Source of the DNA: Microbacterium allomyrinae
GTDB lineage: Bacteria > Actinomycetota > Actinomycetes > Actinomycetales > Microbacteriaceae
Assembly: GCF_020682705.1 (NCBI RefSeq)
Contig: NZ_JAGTTN010000001.1
Coordinates: forward strand, 620,001-684,000
DNA: 64,000 bases
Direction: 5' to 3'
The position numbers were made by a program, and so were the translations under genes. The notes beneath the pieces were generated by a model. That model saw only the letters and a program-made list of their open reading frames with translations, ran no database searches and was not told where the DNA came from. Position 1 is the first letter of the stretch. Each line of letters starts with the position of its first letter. Positions 25,442 through 34,379 of this stretch are shown one piece after another.

Positions 25442-26287
25442 TCATGAGACGGACAGGACGGCGCCGGTCGAAAGGTTGACGACGTAGGCACTGGTGGTGA
25501 GGTAGGCGCCGCCGTCGACCTGGGCGAGCAGTTGCACGCAGCGGTCGACGCCGCACGACTCGGCGCCGAAGGACCCGGCATCCGTGACGAACGAGTGGGC
25601 GGTGAGGAGGACCTCGGCGGATGCCGGAGTCAGATAGGAGCCGCCGGTGAGCGAGGCGAATTCATCGGTGAGGGGCTGCGACAGCTCGGAGTCCAGGAGC
25701 ATCTCCCACGCGAGGGAGGTCTCGGCGTCGGTCGGCGCCGGCTGGGAGCTGGATGCGCGCTCGACGGACTCGACGGCGCCGGTCGTGACGTTGACGATCA
25801 TGCTGACCGTCTCGTTCGTGGCGTAGTCGTAGTACAGCGAGATCAGACGGCGCTGCCCGTCGGCGTACGCCTGGGGTTCGGCGACATCGGTCGACAGGAA
25901 CTGCAGGCCCGCCTCGCCGAACACGTCCACGCCGGCCGTGAAGGCCGGGTCCTGCGCGCCGACGAAGCGGACGTATTCGACCTCCGCGCCGGAGAGCTGG
26001 TCGTAGGCGGCCGCGACCGTGGCGGGCTTGGCGACCTCGACGGCCTTCTCGGGCGCATTCTCATCGGTGCTGTCGGCGGCGATGGGGGTCGACTCCGGGA
26101 GTTCGGGCGAAGAGGTGGCCTGCACCGCGGTCTGCGTCGCGAAGACGAGCGCGACCGCGGCCGCCCCCGCGGCGATGGCCGAGCCGATGCCGAGGGTGCG
26201 CGGTGTCAGCAAGCGCCCCATTCTCGAGGGCCGCCGCCCCGAGGAGGGTGGCGAGTCTCCCTCTGGTGAGAGCTGTGTATCCGTCAC
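25442..26287 (-). CDS. Secreted protein resembling amine oxidase N-terminal domains
   Basis: A 281-residue protein of unassigned family. A basic N-terminal region and a hydrophobic segment (TLGIGSAIAAGAAAVALVFA) indicate a signal peptide. The mature part contains two related units: IVNVTTGAVESVE...QPAPTDAETSLAWEMLLDSE and CGVDRCVQLLAQVDGG...YVVNLSTGAVLSVS. These resemble the N2/N3 domains of copper amine oxidases, which read as a strand 'VDLTTG.V' followed by a helix. It lies 17 bases upstream of the catalytic-domain gene, which lacks those domains. The GTG at 26287 was preferred because AAAGGAAC stands just upstream. The homology is a reading by eye and should be tested. Confidence 0.6.
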   Translation of the reverse strand: MTDTQLSPEGDSPPSSGRRPSRMGRLLTPRTLGIGSAIAAGAAAVALVFATQTAVQATSSPELPESTPIAADSTDENAPEKAVEVAKPATVAAAYDQLSGAEVEYVRFVGAQDPAFTAGVDVFGEAGLQFLSTDVAEPQAYADGQRRLISLYYDYATNETVSMIVNVTTGAVESVERASSSQPAPTDAETSLAWEMLLDSELSQPLTDEFASLTGGSYLTPASAEVLLTAHSFVTDAGSFGAESCGVDRCVQLLAQVDGGAYLTTSAYVVNLSTGAVLSVS

Positions 26288-26554
26288 AGAGTTCCTTTCG
26301 ATGGCTGGGGATGTTCGGGCTTGTGTCGCTGACGGCGGCACGACTCACCCCCCGTCGTGGCGATTCTTCGCCGTCGTCGTTTCCCCGTCGTGTGCTCGGA
26401 CGAACGCCGAGCGAAATCCCGGTGAGACAGCATCGAAGGACTCGGTGGGGTCGTCTCATCCGGTGTCACGCGCCCGAAACACGACCCGTCGTTGCGCGCA
26501 ACGGCGCGCCGATAATCTCGCTTCGACCGCAGCGACGAACGGCGAGGAGGACGC
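26288..26554. promoter_or_regulatory. Divergent control region, with palindrome 26490-26503
   Basis: This 267-base gap separates the amine oxidase unit from the permease-IclR unit. CGTTGCGCGCAACG at 26490-26503 is a perfect 14-bp palindrome, seven bases upstream of GATAAT (26511-26516), a good -10 for the permease. It could be the operator for the IclR regulator encoded downstream. No other clear structure is visible in the remaining bases. Confidence 0.5.
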
Positions 26555-27994
26555 ATGAGCGCACTCGCCGACGCGATCAGAGAGGCCCGGCCGAGAAACG
26601 ATCTGGGCGGGAGCTCCCCGTTCGCGGGACTTCGCCGGCGGCACGCGCGGACCGTGGATGTCGTCGCCCAGTCGGTCGCCGCGACCGCACCGGCCGGTGT
26701 GCTGCTCATCCACCCCGCCGCCGCCTACGCGCGGAGCGGTTCGTTCGCATTCGTCGACATCGCGATCACGATCACGCTGGTGGTGGGCGTGGCGCTCGTG
26801 ATCGGCACGTTCGCACGCCGCATCGCGAGCACCGGGTCGCTGTACACGTTCGCCGCACGAGGCCTGGGCACCCACGCCGGCCTGGTCGCCGGAATCGCGT
26901 TGAGCCTGGGCTACCTCGCCATCGCGATGAACACTCTGAGTTCCGGCTCGACGCGGCTGGCCCAACTGCTCGTCGGGGGTGCCGAGCCGCCCTCGTGGCT
27001 CGTGATCGCGCTCATCGTCGGTTTCGGCGGAGTCATCGCGTTCGTGGTCGCGCGAGGACTGCGGATGTCCACGCGCATGCTCCTGGTGCTCGAATCCGTC
27101 GCCGTGATCGCCGTGCTCGCGCTCTCGATCGCCGCGCTCAACCTCACCGAATGGGACCTGGGCCTGCTCGTTCCCGATCCGTCCGACTTCTCTCTGGAAG
27201 CGATCATCACGGGCGTCGCCTTCGCGCTCATCGGGTTCGTGGGTTTCGAGAGCGGGGCCGCTCTCGGACCCGAGACGCGGCGTCCGTTCGCCGCGGTCCC
27301 GCGGGCGATCCTCGTGAGCGTGGGGGCGACAGGGCTCATCATGCTCGTCGGCACCGCCGCTCAGCTGTCGATCGTGGCGGAGCGGCCCGGTGCGGCGTCA
27401 CTGAGCAGCGTGACCGGACTGACGTGGCTCATCGACGTGATCGTCGCGATCTCGTTCCTCGCGTGCGCGCTGGCGATGACGAACGCCGCGACGCGACTCG
27501 CGTTCGCGATGAGCCGGGAAGGGCTGCTCCCGATGGCGCTGGGCCGCGTGTCGCGCCGGGGTGTGCCGGCCGCCGGCGGCGTGCTGCTGGCGACGCTCGT
27601 CACCGCCGTCCCCGTCCTGATCCTCGCGCTCGGAGGCAGCAGGCAGGACATGCGCATCGTGACCTCGCCGGCATCCATCCTGGGCTTCGTGCTGGCGTAC
27701 GCCCTCGTCTGCGCGGCTGCACCGGTGTTCCTCGCACGGATCGGCGAGCTCACCATCCGCGTCGCGGTGCTGTGCATGCTCCCCCTGGCAGGGCTGCTGG
27801 TCGTGCTGGGCTTCTATCTCGCCGCGACCCTGCGCGACAATCCCACTGGCCTGCTGTGGGCGATCGGGCTACTGGCCGCCCTCGTCGCGGCAGGTTCGGT
27901 GCGCCTCGCCCGGCACCCGGCGGTGGCGGCACGCATCGGCGTCCACGACTGGCCGATCGACACCGATTGCCTCGACGGGCCGGCACGAGGGTGA
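26555..27994 (+). CDS. APC family amino acid/amine permease
   Basis: A 479-residue polytopic membrane protein of the APC superfamily with about 12 hydrophobic helices. Helix 1 carries the typical substrate-site sequence (SVAATAPAGVLLIHPAAAYA region), and GFVGFESGAALGPETRRPFAAVPRAI matches the conserved helix 6 to loop motif of APC transporters. GAGGAGG precedes the ATG. It overlaps the IclR regulator gene (GTGA) and is divergent from the amine oxidase genes, so uptake of amines or amino acids is a reasonable inference. The specific substrate is unknown. Confidence 0.85.
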   Translation: MSALADAIREARPRNDLGGSSPFAGLRRRHARTVDVVAQSVAATAPAGVLLIHPAAAYARSGSFAFVDIAITITLVVGVALVIGTFARRIASTGSLYTFAARGLGTHAGLVAGIALSLGYLAIAMNTLSSGSTRLAQLLVGGAEPPSWLVIALIVGFGGVIAFVVARGLRMSTRMLLVLESVAVIAVLALSIAALNLTEWDLGLLVPDPSDFSLEAIITGVAFALIGFVGFESGAALGPETRRPFAAVPRAILVSVGATGLIMLVGTAAQLSIVAERPGAASLSSVTGLTWLIDVIVAISFLACALAMTNAATRLAFAMSREGLLPMALGRVSRRGVPAAGGVLLATLVTAVPVLILALGGSRQDMRIVTSPASILGFVLAYALVCAAAPVFLARIGELTIRVAVLCMLPLAGLLVVLGFYLAATLRDNPTGLLWAIGLLAALVAAGSVRLARHPAVAARIGVHDWPIDTDCLDGPARG

Positions 27995-28722
27995 CCGCGG
28001 CCGATCTCGCACACGAGGCGCGGCCGCCGGAGAAGGGCCTCGGGCTCGCCCTCGAAGTCCTCGAGCAGGTCGCGCGTCATCCGCAGGGCGCGACGGCGGC
28101 GGAGATCGCCCGCGCGGTCGGCGCGCCGCGCGCGACCGTTTACCGGGTGGTCAACTCCCTGGTGAGAGACGAGTACCTGGTGCGGCGCCCCGACCTGACC
28201 GGATTCCTCCTCGGCGCGCGTGTGCTGGAGCTGGCGGCGGTCGTCGACGCGCACCGGCGTCCGGACTACTCCGGCGTGCTCGACGCGCTGCGTGCCGAGA
28301 CCGGCGAGGCGGTGCACCTGTTCGCGTTCCGCGATGGCGGGGTGGCGATCCTCGACGAGGATCCGCGGTCGCCCATCTCCGACCGTGCGGCGCTCCTGGG
28401 CGATCCCACCCGCTCAGCGGTGGGTCATCTCTGGCTCGTCGGGCGACCCGATGACGATACGCGCGGAACGCGATGGCGTGTCCGCGCGCAGCCGGCCGAT
28501 GTGGAGGCCATCGCCGAGGCGTATGCGATTCGCGGGTACACGGAGCAGGCCGCGCTGCTGGCGCCCGATCGGGGCTGTCTCGCGGTGCCGATCAGCAACG
28601 ACCACCACGAGCCGATCGGTGCGGTCTCGCTCGCCACGCCGGTCTCCCGGCTCTCGGTCGCGGCGAGACACGTCGCGCGGCTGCGCGGAGCCGCGGCATC
28701 CCTCTCCTCCACCGCCCTCTGA
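27991..28722 (+). CDS. IclR family transcriptional regulator
   Basis: A 243-residue IclR-type regulator. Residues about 15-75 form the winged helix (GLALEVLEQVARHPQGATAAEIARAVGAPRATVYRVVNSLVRDEYL) and the rest is the effector domain, ending with the expected VPISNDHHEPIGAVSLATPVSRL. The GTG start overlaps the permease stop, so it is co-translated with it. It probably controls the permease gene and perhaps the divergent amine oxidase unit through the palindrome at 26490-26503. The effector is unknown. Confidence 0.87.
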   Translation: MTAADLAHEARPPEKGLGLALEVLEQVARHPQGATAAEIARAVGAPRATVYRVVNSLVRDEYLVRRPDLTGFLLGARVLELAAVVDAHRRPDYSGVLDALRAETGEAVHLFAFRDGGVAILDEDPRSPISDRAALLGDPTRSAVGHLWLVGRPDDDTRGTRWRVRAQPADVEAIAEAYAIRGYTEQAALLAPDRGCLAVPISNDHHEPIGAVSLATPVSRLSVAARHVARLRGAAASLSSTAL

Positions 28723-28776
28723 TCTCACCCGGTGCACCCGGCGCACTCGGTGCGCCGAGCCACGCGAGAGCTCGGG

Positions 28777-30750
28777 TCAGCGCCTGCCGGTGCCGAAGAT
28801 TCCGCGGATGACGCCGCCGAGTATGGTCTGCGTCGACTTCGAGTTGAGAATCTGATCGAGCGGGGACTTCTGCGCGCTGCGCGATGTCCGGGTCGATCCG
28901 GCGGTCTTCTTCAGCAGCCGCTCGTACTCCTGCTGCGCCTTCTTCTCTGCGGTCGCCGCCGCCTTCGCGGCACTCGCGTTCTCCTTGTCGATCGCAGCCT
29001 GCTGCGTGGCGAACTCGGCGTCGATCTTCGCCTTCTCGAGCGCGGCCTGCGCGACCGAGGCCGCCTCGTCGGCGGCCCTCATCTTCGCCGAGAGGATCTC
29101 TCGGGCCGACTCGCGATCGATGGGCGTGCCGTACTTCGCGAGAAGGAGGGATGCTCTGACGGCCGCGTCGATCTGCGGATCGGGCGTCGGCGACATCAGG
29201 CCCTGCGGGGCACGCAGCCGGGTCCACGCGACGGGCGTCGGGGCACCCTTCTCGCTCATGACCGTCACGATCGCCTCGCCGGTGCCGAGCTCCTGCAGCA
29301 CCCGTTCGAGGTCGTAGCCCGACTTCGGGTAGGTGCCGACCGTCGCACGCAGCGCCTTCGCGTCGTCGGGCGTGAAGGCGCGCAGGGCGTGCTGCACCCG
29401 GGACCCCAGCTGCGCCAACACGTCGCTCGGCACGTCCTTGGGAGTCTGCGTCACGAAGAACACGCCGACGCCCTTCGACCGGATGAGCCGTACGGTCTGC
29501 ACGATCGCCGAGAGGAAGTCCTTCGACGCGTCCTTGAACAGCAGGTGCGCCTCGTCGAAGAAGAAGACGAGCTTGGGCTTTTCGACATCGCCCACTTCGG
29601 GGAGGATCTCGAAGAGCTCGGCGAGCAGATACATCAGGAACGTCGAGAACAGCGCAGGCTTGTCGACGACGCCCGGAACCTCGAGCAGGCTGATGATGCC
29701 GCGTCCGTCCGCGGCCGTGCGGATGAAGTCCGCGACGTCGAACTCGGGCTCGCCGAAGAAGACGTCCGCGCCCTCGTCGGCGAAGGTGATGAGTTCGCGC
29801 AGGATCACCCCCGCCGTCGCCGGCGAGAGCCCGCCGAGCTCTTTGAGCTCGGCCTTGCCTTCGTCGCTCGTGAGGTGGCTGAGCACCGCGCGCAGGTCTG
29901 ACAGGTCGACGAGCGCGAGGCCCTGTTTGTCGGCGTAGTGGAAGACCAGGCCCAGGCTCGATTCCTGCGTCGCGTTGAGTCCGAGCACCTTGCTCAGCAG
30001 GAGCGGACCGAACCCCGACACCGTCGCGCGCACCGGGACACCCTTGCCGATGCCGCCCAGCGCGAAGTACTCGGTCGCGGATGCCTCGGGCTTCCAGTCC
30101 TGACCGATCCCCTCGGTGCGCGCCAGCAGCTTGGCGCTCGACTCGCCGGGGGTGGCGACGCCCGACAGGTCGCCCTTGATGTCGGCCGCGAACACCGGGA
30201 CGCCCTTCGCGGCGAGCTGTTCGGCGAGACCCTGCAGCGTACGGGTCTTGCCCGTTCCGGTCGCACCGGCCACGAGGCCGTGCCGGTTCATCATGGCGAG
30301 CGGGATGCGCACCTGCGCTTCGGGCACGGGGTCGCCGTTGATCAGAGCCCCGACGTCGAGGGTGTCTGCGTCGAAGGAGTAGCCCGTGATGATCGCGGCG
30401 ATGTCCTCGGCGCCGAGCGGACCCGAGGGCCCCGTTCCGGCGGAAGCCGCAGCGACCTCGCTCGTCCCTTCGGTCCTGCGCTCAGGAGACGAGCCGAGTG
30501 GAGGAGCCACGGCGCCGGAGGCATCCGCACCTCGTCTCGGGCCCTCAGCCGAGGACGCACCCCAGACCGGGGACGCATCCGCGTGGGCGGCGGCCTTCGC
30601 CTGCGCCGCTGCGGCCTCGGCGGCGGCGAGCGCGGCCCGGGCCTGTGCGGCTTTCAACTGGGCCTCGGCGGCGTCGGCGTCGGCGCGGAGCCGGGCGAGC
30701 TCGGCTTCGGCGGCGGCCACAGCGGGATCGGGCGTCGAGGGCGCGGTCAT
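28777..30750 (-). CDS. HerA-like ATPase, DUF853 (YjgR) family
   Basis: A 657-residue ATPase of the DUF853/HerA-helicase-like family. The N-terminal 65 residues are an Ala/Glu-rich coiled coil. The ATPase core has Walker A GATGTGKT near residue 160 and Walker B LVFFFDEAHLLF near residue 395, followed by FFVTQTPKDVP and QLGSRVQHALRAF. A second Lys/Ala-rich coiled coil lies near the C-terminus. The exact cellular role of YjgR-type proteins is not settled; DNA translocation is presumed from the HerA relationship. TAGGCT stands six bases before the ATG (30757-30762), indicating a leaderless transcript. No NurA partner is adjacent. Confidence 0.88.
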   Translation of the reverse strand: MTAPSTPDPAVAAAEAELARLRADADAAEAQLKAAQARAALAAAEAAAAQAKAAAHADASPVWGASSAEGPRRGADASGAVAPPLGSSPERRTEGTSEVAAASAGTGPSGPLGAEDIAAIITGYSFDADTLDVGALINGDPVPEAQVRIPLAMMNRHGLVAGATGTGKTRTLQGLAEQLAAKGVPVFAADIKGDLSGVATPGESSAKLLARTEGIGQDWKPEASATEYFALGGIGKGVPVRATVSGFGPLLLSKVLGLNATQESSLGLVFHYADKQGLALVDLSDLRAVLSHLTSDEGKAELKELGGLSPATAGVILRELITFADEGADVFFGEPEFDVADFIRTAADGRGIISLLEVPGVVDKPALFSTFLMYLLAELFEILPEVGDVEKPKLVFFFDEAHLLFKDASKDFLSAIVQTVRLIRSKGVGVFFVTQTPKDVPSDVLAQLGSRVQHALRAFTPDDAKALRATVGTYPKSGYDLERVLQELGTGEAIVTVMSEKGAPTPVAWTRLRAPQGLMSPTPDPQIDAAVRASLLLAKYGTPIDRESAREILSAKMRAADEAASVAQAALEKAKIDAEFATQQAAIDKENASAAKAAATAEKKAQQEYERLLKKTAGSTRTSRSAQKSPLDQILNSKSTQTILGGVIRGIFGTGRR

Positions 30751-30759
30751 GCGCTCAGC

Positions 30760-31419
30760 CTAACCAGAGGCTCCGGTCGCGGCATCCGCTCGTTCTCGAG
30801 CCATCGGCACGACGAACGCAGCCGCGACGAGCAGTGCCGCCCCCGCCCCGATGAGCGCGCCGCCCAGGGTGTCGCTCAGCCAGTGCACGTGCAGATAGGT
30901 GCGGCTGAAGGCCATGAGCACGACCCAGGCGGCGCCGACCACGGCGACCCATACGCGCGGGAAGATGATGACGGCGGCCACCGCGATGGTCGCGGCGTTG
31001 GCCACATGCCCCGACGGGTATGAACCGTAGTCCGACAGCACCAGCATGTCTTCGGGGCGAGCGCGTCCGTACACGTGCTTGAGCACCTGCACGCCCGCGG
31101 CCGACACCGCCTCGGCCGCGAGGAAGTACGCCGCCGCCCACGGCAGGCGAAGCAGGATGAGGCCGATCGCGCCGCCGATAGGCACGACGAGCACTCCGAA
31201 CCATCCCCCGCCCAGCCAGTTCATCACGCGTGAGAAGCCGAGAAGCACCGGATTCCAGAGCTCGGCGATCGCTGCGTTCCACCATGTGTCGATCGGGAAC
31301 GGCTCGTCGCCGCGTGAGAAGATCCACCAGCCCAGCAGGCACGACAGCGCCACGAGCACGGCGCCCCCCACGAGGTACGCCGTGACGGATGCCGTCACCC
31401 GCCTCTGCGTGTCGGTCAT
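30760..31419 (-). CDS. PAP2 family phosphatase
   Basis: A 219-residue membrane phosphatase of the PAP2 superfamily with about five to six hydrophobic segments. The three-part active-site signature is present: KHVYGRARP near residue 120, SYPSGHVANAA about 20 residues later, and FSRTYLHVHWLSDTLGG near residue 175. Such enzymes dephosphorylate lipid phosphates such as phosphatidic acid or undecaprenyl pyrophosphate; the substrate here is unknown. ATG 31419 (MTDTQRRVTAS) was preferred to an upstream in-frame start because the extra 13 residues are unlike the family. Confidence 0.87.
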   Translation of the reverse strand: MTDTQRRVTASVTAYLVGGAVLVALSCLLGWWIFSRGDEPFPIDTWWNAAIAELWNPVLLGFSRVMNWLGGGWFGVLVVPIGGAIGLILLRLPWAAAYFLAAEAVSAAGVQVLKHVYGRARPEDMLVLSDYGSYPSGHVANAATIAVAAVIIFPRVWVAVVGAAWVVLMAFSRTYLHVHWLSDTLGGALIGAGAALLVAAAFVVPMARERADAATGASG

Positions 31420-31475
31420 CGCCCCATTCTGCACGGCCCGGCGCGACATCCGCGTCACGAGGCAGGATGAGGTGC

Positions 31476-31994
31476 ATGAGCCGAGCAGTAGACTCCCTGC
31501 GCGCGGTCATCGCGCCTCTCACACGCACCCGACTGTTCCGCCGCGTGATCGGCCCGATGCTGCTGCCACCGGTCGAGCGGCTCGTCGCGTGGGCCTCGCA
31601 CGGCCGCGTGCAGGTGAGCGCACTTCTGGTGCCGTCGCTCGTGCTGCACACGACCGGCGCGAAGACGGGAACGCGCCGCGATGTGCCGCTCATGTACACG
31701 CCGGACGGGCACGGCCGCGCGATCATCGCCGGCACGAACTTCGCGGGCTCCCGGCATCCGGCATGGACCGCGAACCTGCTCGCCCACCCGGAGGCCGCGA
31801 TCACCGTCCACGGACGCGACCTGGCCGTGCGGGCGAGCCTCATCTCCGACGGCGAACGCGATGCCGCCTGGGCGCGCATCGAGCGGCAGTGGCCCGGCTA
31901 CCGGGGCTACGAACGCGATTCGGGCCGCTCGGTGCGGCTCTTCCTCCTGCAGCCGGTCCGCGTGCAGCACTCGCCGGGCTCGCCGCGCGCCTGA
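31476..31994 (+). CDS. Deazaflavin (F420)-dependent nitroreductase-like protein
   Basis: A 172-residue protein of the deazaflavin-dependent nitroreductase (Ddn) family, a split beta-barrel fold. The stretch LVLHTTGAKTGTRRDVPLMYTPDGHGRAIIAGTNFAGSRHPAWTANLLAHPEA contains the family-typical TGAKTGxxR cofactor site and HPAWxxNLxAxP motif. It probably reduces quinones or nitro compounds using F420H2 (or flavin). GGATGAGG precedes the ATG at 31476; a second ATG at 31467 is also possible. It is convergent with the Bcr/CflA gene, with adjacent stops and no gap. Confidence 0.87.
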   Translation: MSRAVDSLRAVIAPLTRTRLFRRVIGPMLLPPVERLVAWASHGRVQVSALLVPSLVLHTTGAKTGTRRDVPLMYTPDGHGRAIIAGTNFAGSRHPAWTANLLAHPEAAITVHGRDLAVRASLISDGERDAAWARIERQWPGYRGYERDSGRSVRLFLLQPVRVQHSPGSPRA

Positions 31995-33467
31995 CTACGG
32001 CGCGAGGCGCTCCACGGTGCGCGGACGCACGATGAGCCACAGCGCGAGCACACCGACCACCGAGCAGCCCACCATGACCGCGGCCATCGTGGTGGCGGTG
32101 ATGCCCGCGTCGGCGGCGATCCAGCCCACGAGCGGAGAGATGATGCCGGCCACGCCGAAGTTGGTCGCACCGACGATGGACTGCGCCGTTCCTGCGGCCT
32201 TGCCGTGGCGATCGAGGGCCAGCACCTGCACGCACGGGAAGGTGAACCCGCATGCGGTCATGAAGAAGAACAGCGGGATGATCGTGCCCCACATGCCGAG
32301 ACCGAGCTGGTCGGTGACGATGATGGCGGATGCCGCGACCACGAGCACGGCGGTGGACCACGCCATGACCCACTGCGGGCCGTACTGCGCCGCCAGCCGC
32401 GAGGCGAACTGGACACCCACGACCACGCCGAGCGAGTTGGCGGCGAACAGCAGTCCGTACTGCTGGGGGTCGAAGCCGTACTCCTGCTGGAAGAGGAAGG
32501 ACGACGACGAGAGGTACGAGAACAGACCGCTGAAGGTCATGCCGCCGATGACCAGCACGCCGATGAAGACGCGGTCGCTGAACACGCTCTTGTAGCGCTG
32601 CCAGACGGTCGTCGCGCCCCTCTCATGACGGCGGGCGCGCGGAAGGGTCTCGGGGATGAAGATGACCGCCGAGATGAGCATGATCAGGCCGTAGATCCCG
32701 AGCACGACGAAGATGCCGCGCCACGGCATGACCAGCAGCAGCGCGGAGCCGACCAGCGGCGCGAGCACCGGAGCGACACCCGAGACGAGGGCCAGCCGCG
32801 AGAGCATCACCACCAGCCGGCGTCCCCCGAACAGGTCGCGGACGATCGCGGCGGCCACGACACCGCCGGCAGCGGCACCGGCACCCATGAACACCCGGGC
32901 GACCGACAGCAGCTCGAGCGACGGCGCGAGGGCCGCGGCGATGCTCGCCACCACGTGCAGCGCCGTCACGATCAGCAGCGGCATCCGGCGTCCGACCTTG
33001 TCGCTCAGCGGTCCCACGATGAGCTGGCCCAGTGCGAAGCCGATCATCGTGCCGGTGAGTGTCAGCTGGATCGCCGCCGCGGTCGTCTGGAAGTCCTCCT
33101 CCAGCACGGGGAAGGCCGGCAGATACAGGTCGATCGTGAACGGGCCGAGCGCCGTCAGCGCCCCGAGCAGGATGATGTAGAGCACCCGCCGGCGCGTCGA
33201 GATCGAGTCGCCGGGGTGCAGGACGATCGGCGCGGTGGCCGGATCGCTGCCGAGCGTGCGGATCGCGCCGGTGGCCGTCGGGTGCGGGTGAGGGGCGTGG
33301 GGGGTGCGGTCTTCGGAGTTCTGAACGGGGACGGATGCGGTGTCGAGCAACGTTTCTTCGTTTCGATGACGAGGCGGGAAGGCGTCGACACCGGCAATCC
33401 GGTTCAGGCGCACAGGGGCGGGAATCGATCGGCGCTGCCGAATTCGTCGAATCGATTCGAGACCCAT
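31995..33467 (-). CDS. Bcr/CflA family MFS multidrug exporter
   Basis: A 490-residue major facilitator protein with 12 hydrophobic helices. The first begins TRRRVLYIILLGALTALGPFTIDLYLPAFP, the signature start of Bcr/CflA proton-driven drug exporters. GPLSDKVGRRMPL between helices 2 and 3 is the MFS motif A. The N-terminal 90 residues before helix 1 are unusually long and low-complexity, so the real start is probably further in (a TTG at 33350 is one candidate), but no good ribosome binding site resolves this. Substrates are unknown. Confidence 0.85.
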   Translation of the reverse strand: MGLESIRRIRQRRSIPAPVRLNRIAGVDAFPPRHRNEETLLDTASVPVQNSEDRTPHAPHPHPTATGAIRTLGSDPATAPIVLHPGDSISTRRRVLYIILLGALTALGPFTIDLYLPAFPVLEEDFQTTAAAIQLTLTGTMIGFALGQLIVGPLSDKVGRRMPLLIVTALHVVASIAAALAPSLELLSVARVFMGAGAAAGGVVAAAIVRDLFGGRRLVVMLSRLALVSGVAPVLAPLVGSALLLVMPWRGIFVVLGIYGLIMLISAVIFIPETLPRARRHERGATTVWQRYKSVFSDRVFIGVLVIGGMTFSGLFSYLSSSSFLFQQEYGFDPQQYGLLFAANSLGVVVGVQFASRLAAQYGPQWVMAWSTAVLVVAASAIIVTDQLGLGMWGTIIPLFFFMTACGFTFPCVQVLALDRHGKAAGTAQSIVGATNFGVAGIISPLVGWIAADAGITATTMAAVMVGCSVVGVLALWLIVRPRTVERLAP

Positions 33468-33653
33468 AGTACCGGATGCCTCGACCAGGCCTGAAAGCCC
33501 CGTCCGAGCCGCCGCGGCCCGGCCATGCCTCGCTCACGGCTGTCGGTGGCTTCCCAGACCCGAGGCCCATGCGCTCGCATAGGATGAGACGGTCCAGTCA
33601 CCCCCTGCCCCGCTGACAGCCACGCGCCGGGCGCCCGAGCCGAGATCAATCAA

Positions 33654-34373
33654 ATGACCCCGACACCCCCGAGCCCCACCGACAAGCGTGCAAGCGGCAA
33701 TCCCGCCAAGCAGGCCGAGATCAACCTGACGGTCAAGCAGCAGCGCGAGCAGAAGCGCCAGGAGAAGCTGGCCGAGTATCAGAAGCAGCTCGCCAAGCGC
33801 CGCCGCAGCAAGCTGGTGTGGTGGATCGTCGGATCGACGGCCGCGGTCGTCATCGTCGGCCTCGTGGTGGCATCCATCGTCTTCGCCCCCGCACCGGCGC
33901 CCACGCTCGAACGTGGCGACGGAAACGGCGAGAGCATCGAGGGCCTCGAGACGTTCTCCCACATCACGACGCACGTGGAAGGGGCTGTCGAATACGAGCA
34001 GACCCCGCCCGCAGGCGGCGAGCACAACTCGACGTGGCTCAACTGCGGCGTCTACACCCAGTCGGTACCCAACGAGAACGCCGTCCACTCCCTCGAGCAC
34101 GGAGCGGTGTGGGTCACGTACGACCCCGCCCAGGTGACCGACGCGGACATCCAGACGCTCGAGGACCAGCTTCCCTCGACGTACACGATCCTCTCCCCCT
34201 ATGAGGGCATGGACACCCCGATCGCCGTGAGCGCGTGGAATGCCCAGGTGAAGGTGGACTCCGCCGACGACGAGCGCATCGGCGAATTCCTCACGTCGTT
34301 CTGGAGGAGCACCTCGGTCCCCGAGCCGAACGCCGTCTGCACCGGCGCCCTCGACGCACCGGGCAAGAAGTAG
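33654..34373 (+). CDS. DUF3105 membrane-anchored protein
   Basis: A 239-residue protein. A Lys/Arg/Gln-rich cytoplasmic segment (about 15-55) precedes one membrane helix (LVWWIVGSTAAVVIVGLVVASIVFA). The outside domain is DUF3105: PPAGGEHNSTWLNCGVYTQSVPNENAVHSLEHGAVWVTYDP, with conserved His and Cys residues. The family is common in actinobacteria, usually beside DUF305 genes, and its role is unknown. The DUF305 gene follows six bases later, as here, so the two presumably act together outside the membrane. Confidence 0.85.
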   Translation: MTPTPPSPTDKRASGNPAKQAEINLTVKQQREQKRQEKLAEYQKQLAKRRRSKLVWWIVGSTAAVVIVGLVVASIVFAPAPAPTLERGDGNGESIEGLETFSHITTHVEGAVEYEQTPPAGGEHNSTWLNCGVYTQSVPNENAVHSLEHGAVWVTYDPAQVTDADIQTLEDQLPSTYTILSPYEGMDTPIAVSAWNAQVKVDSADDERIGEFLTSFWRSTSVPEPNAVCTGALDAPGKK

Positions 34374-34379
34374 TCCATC

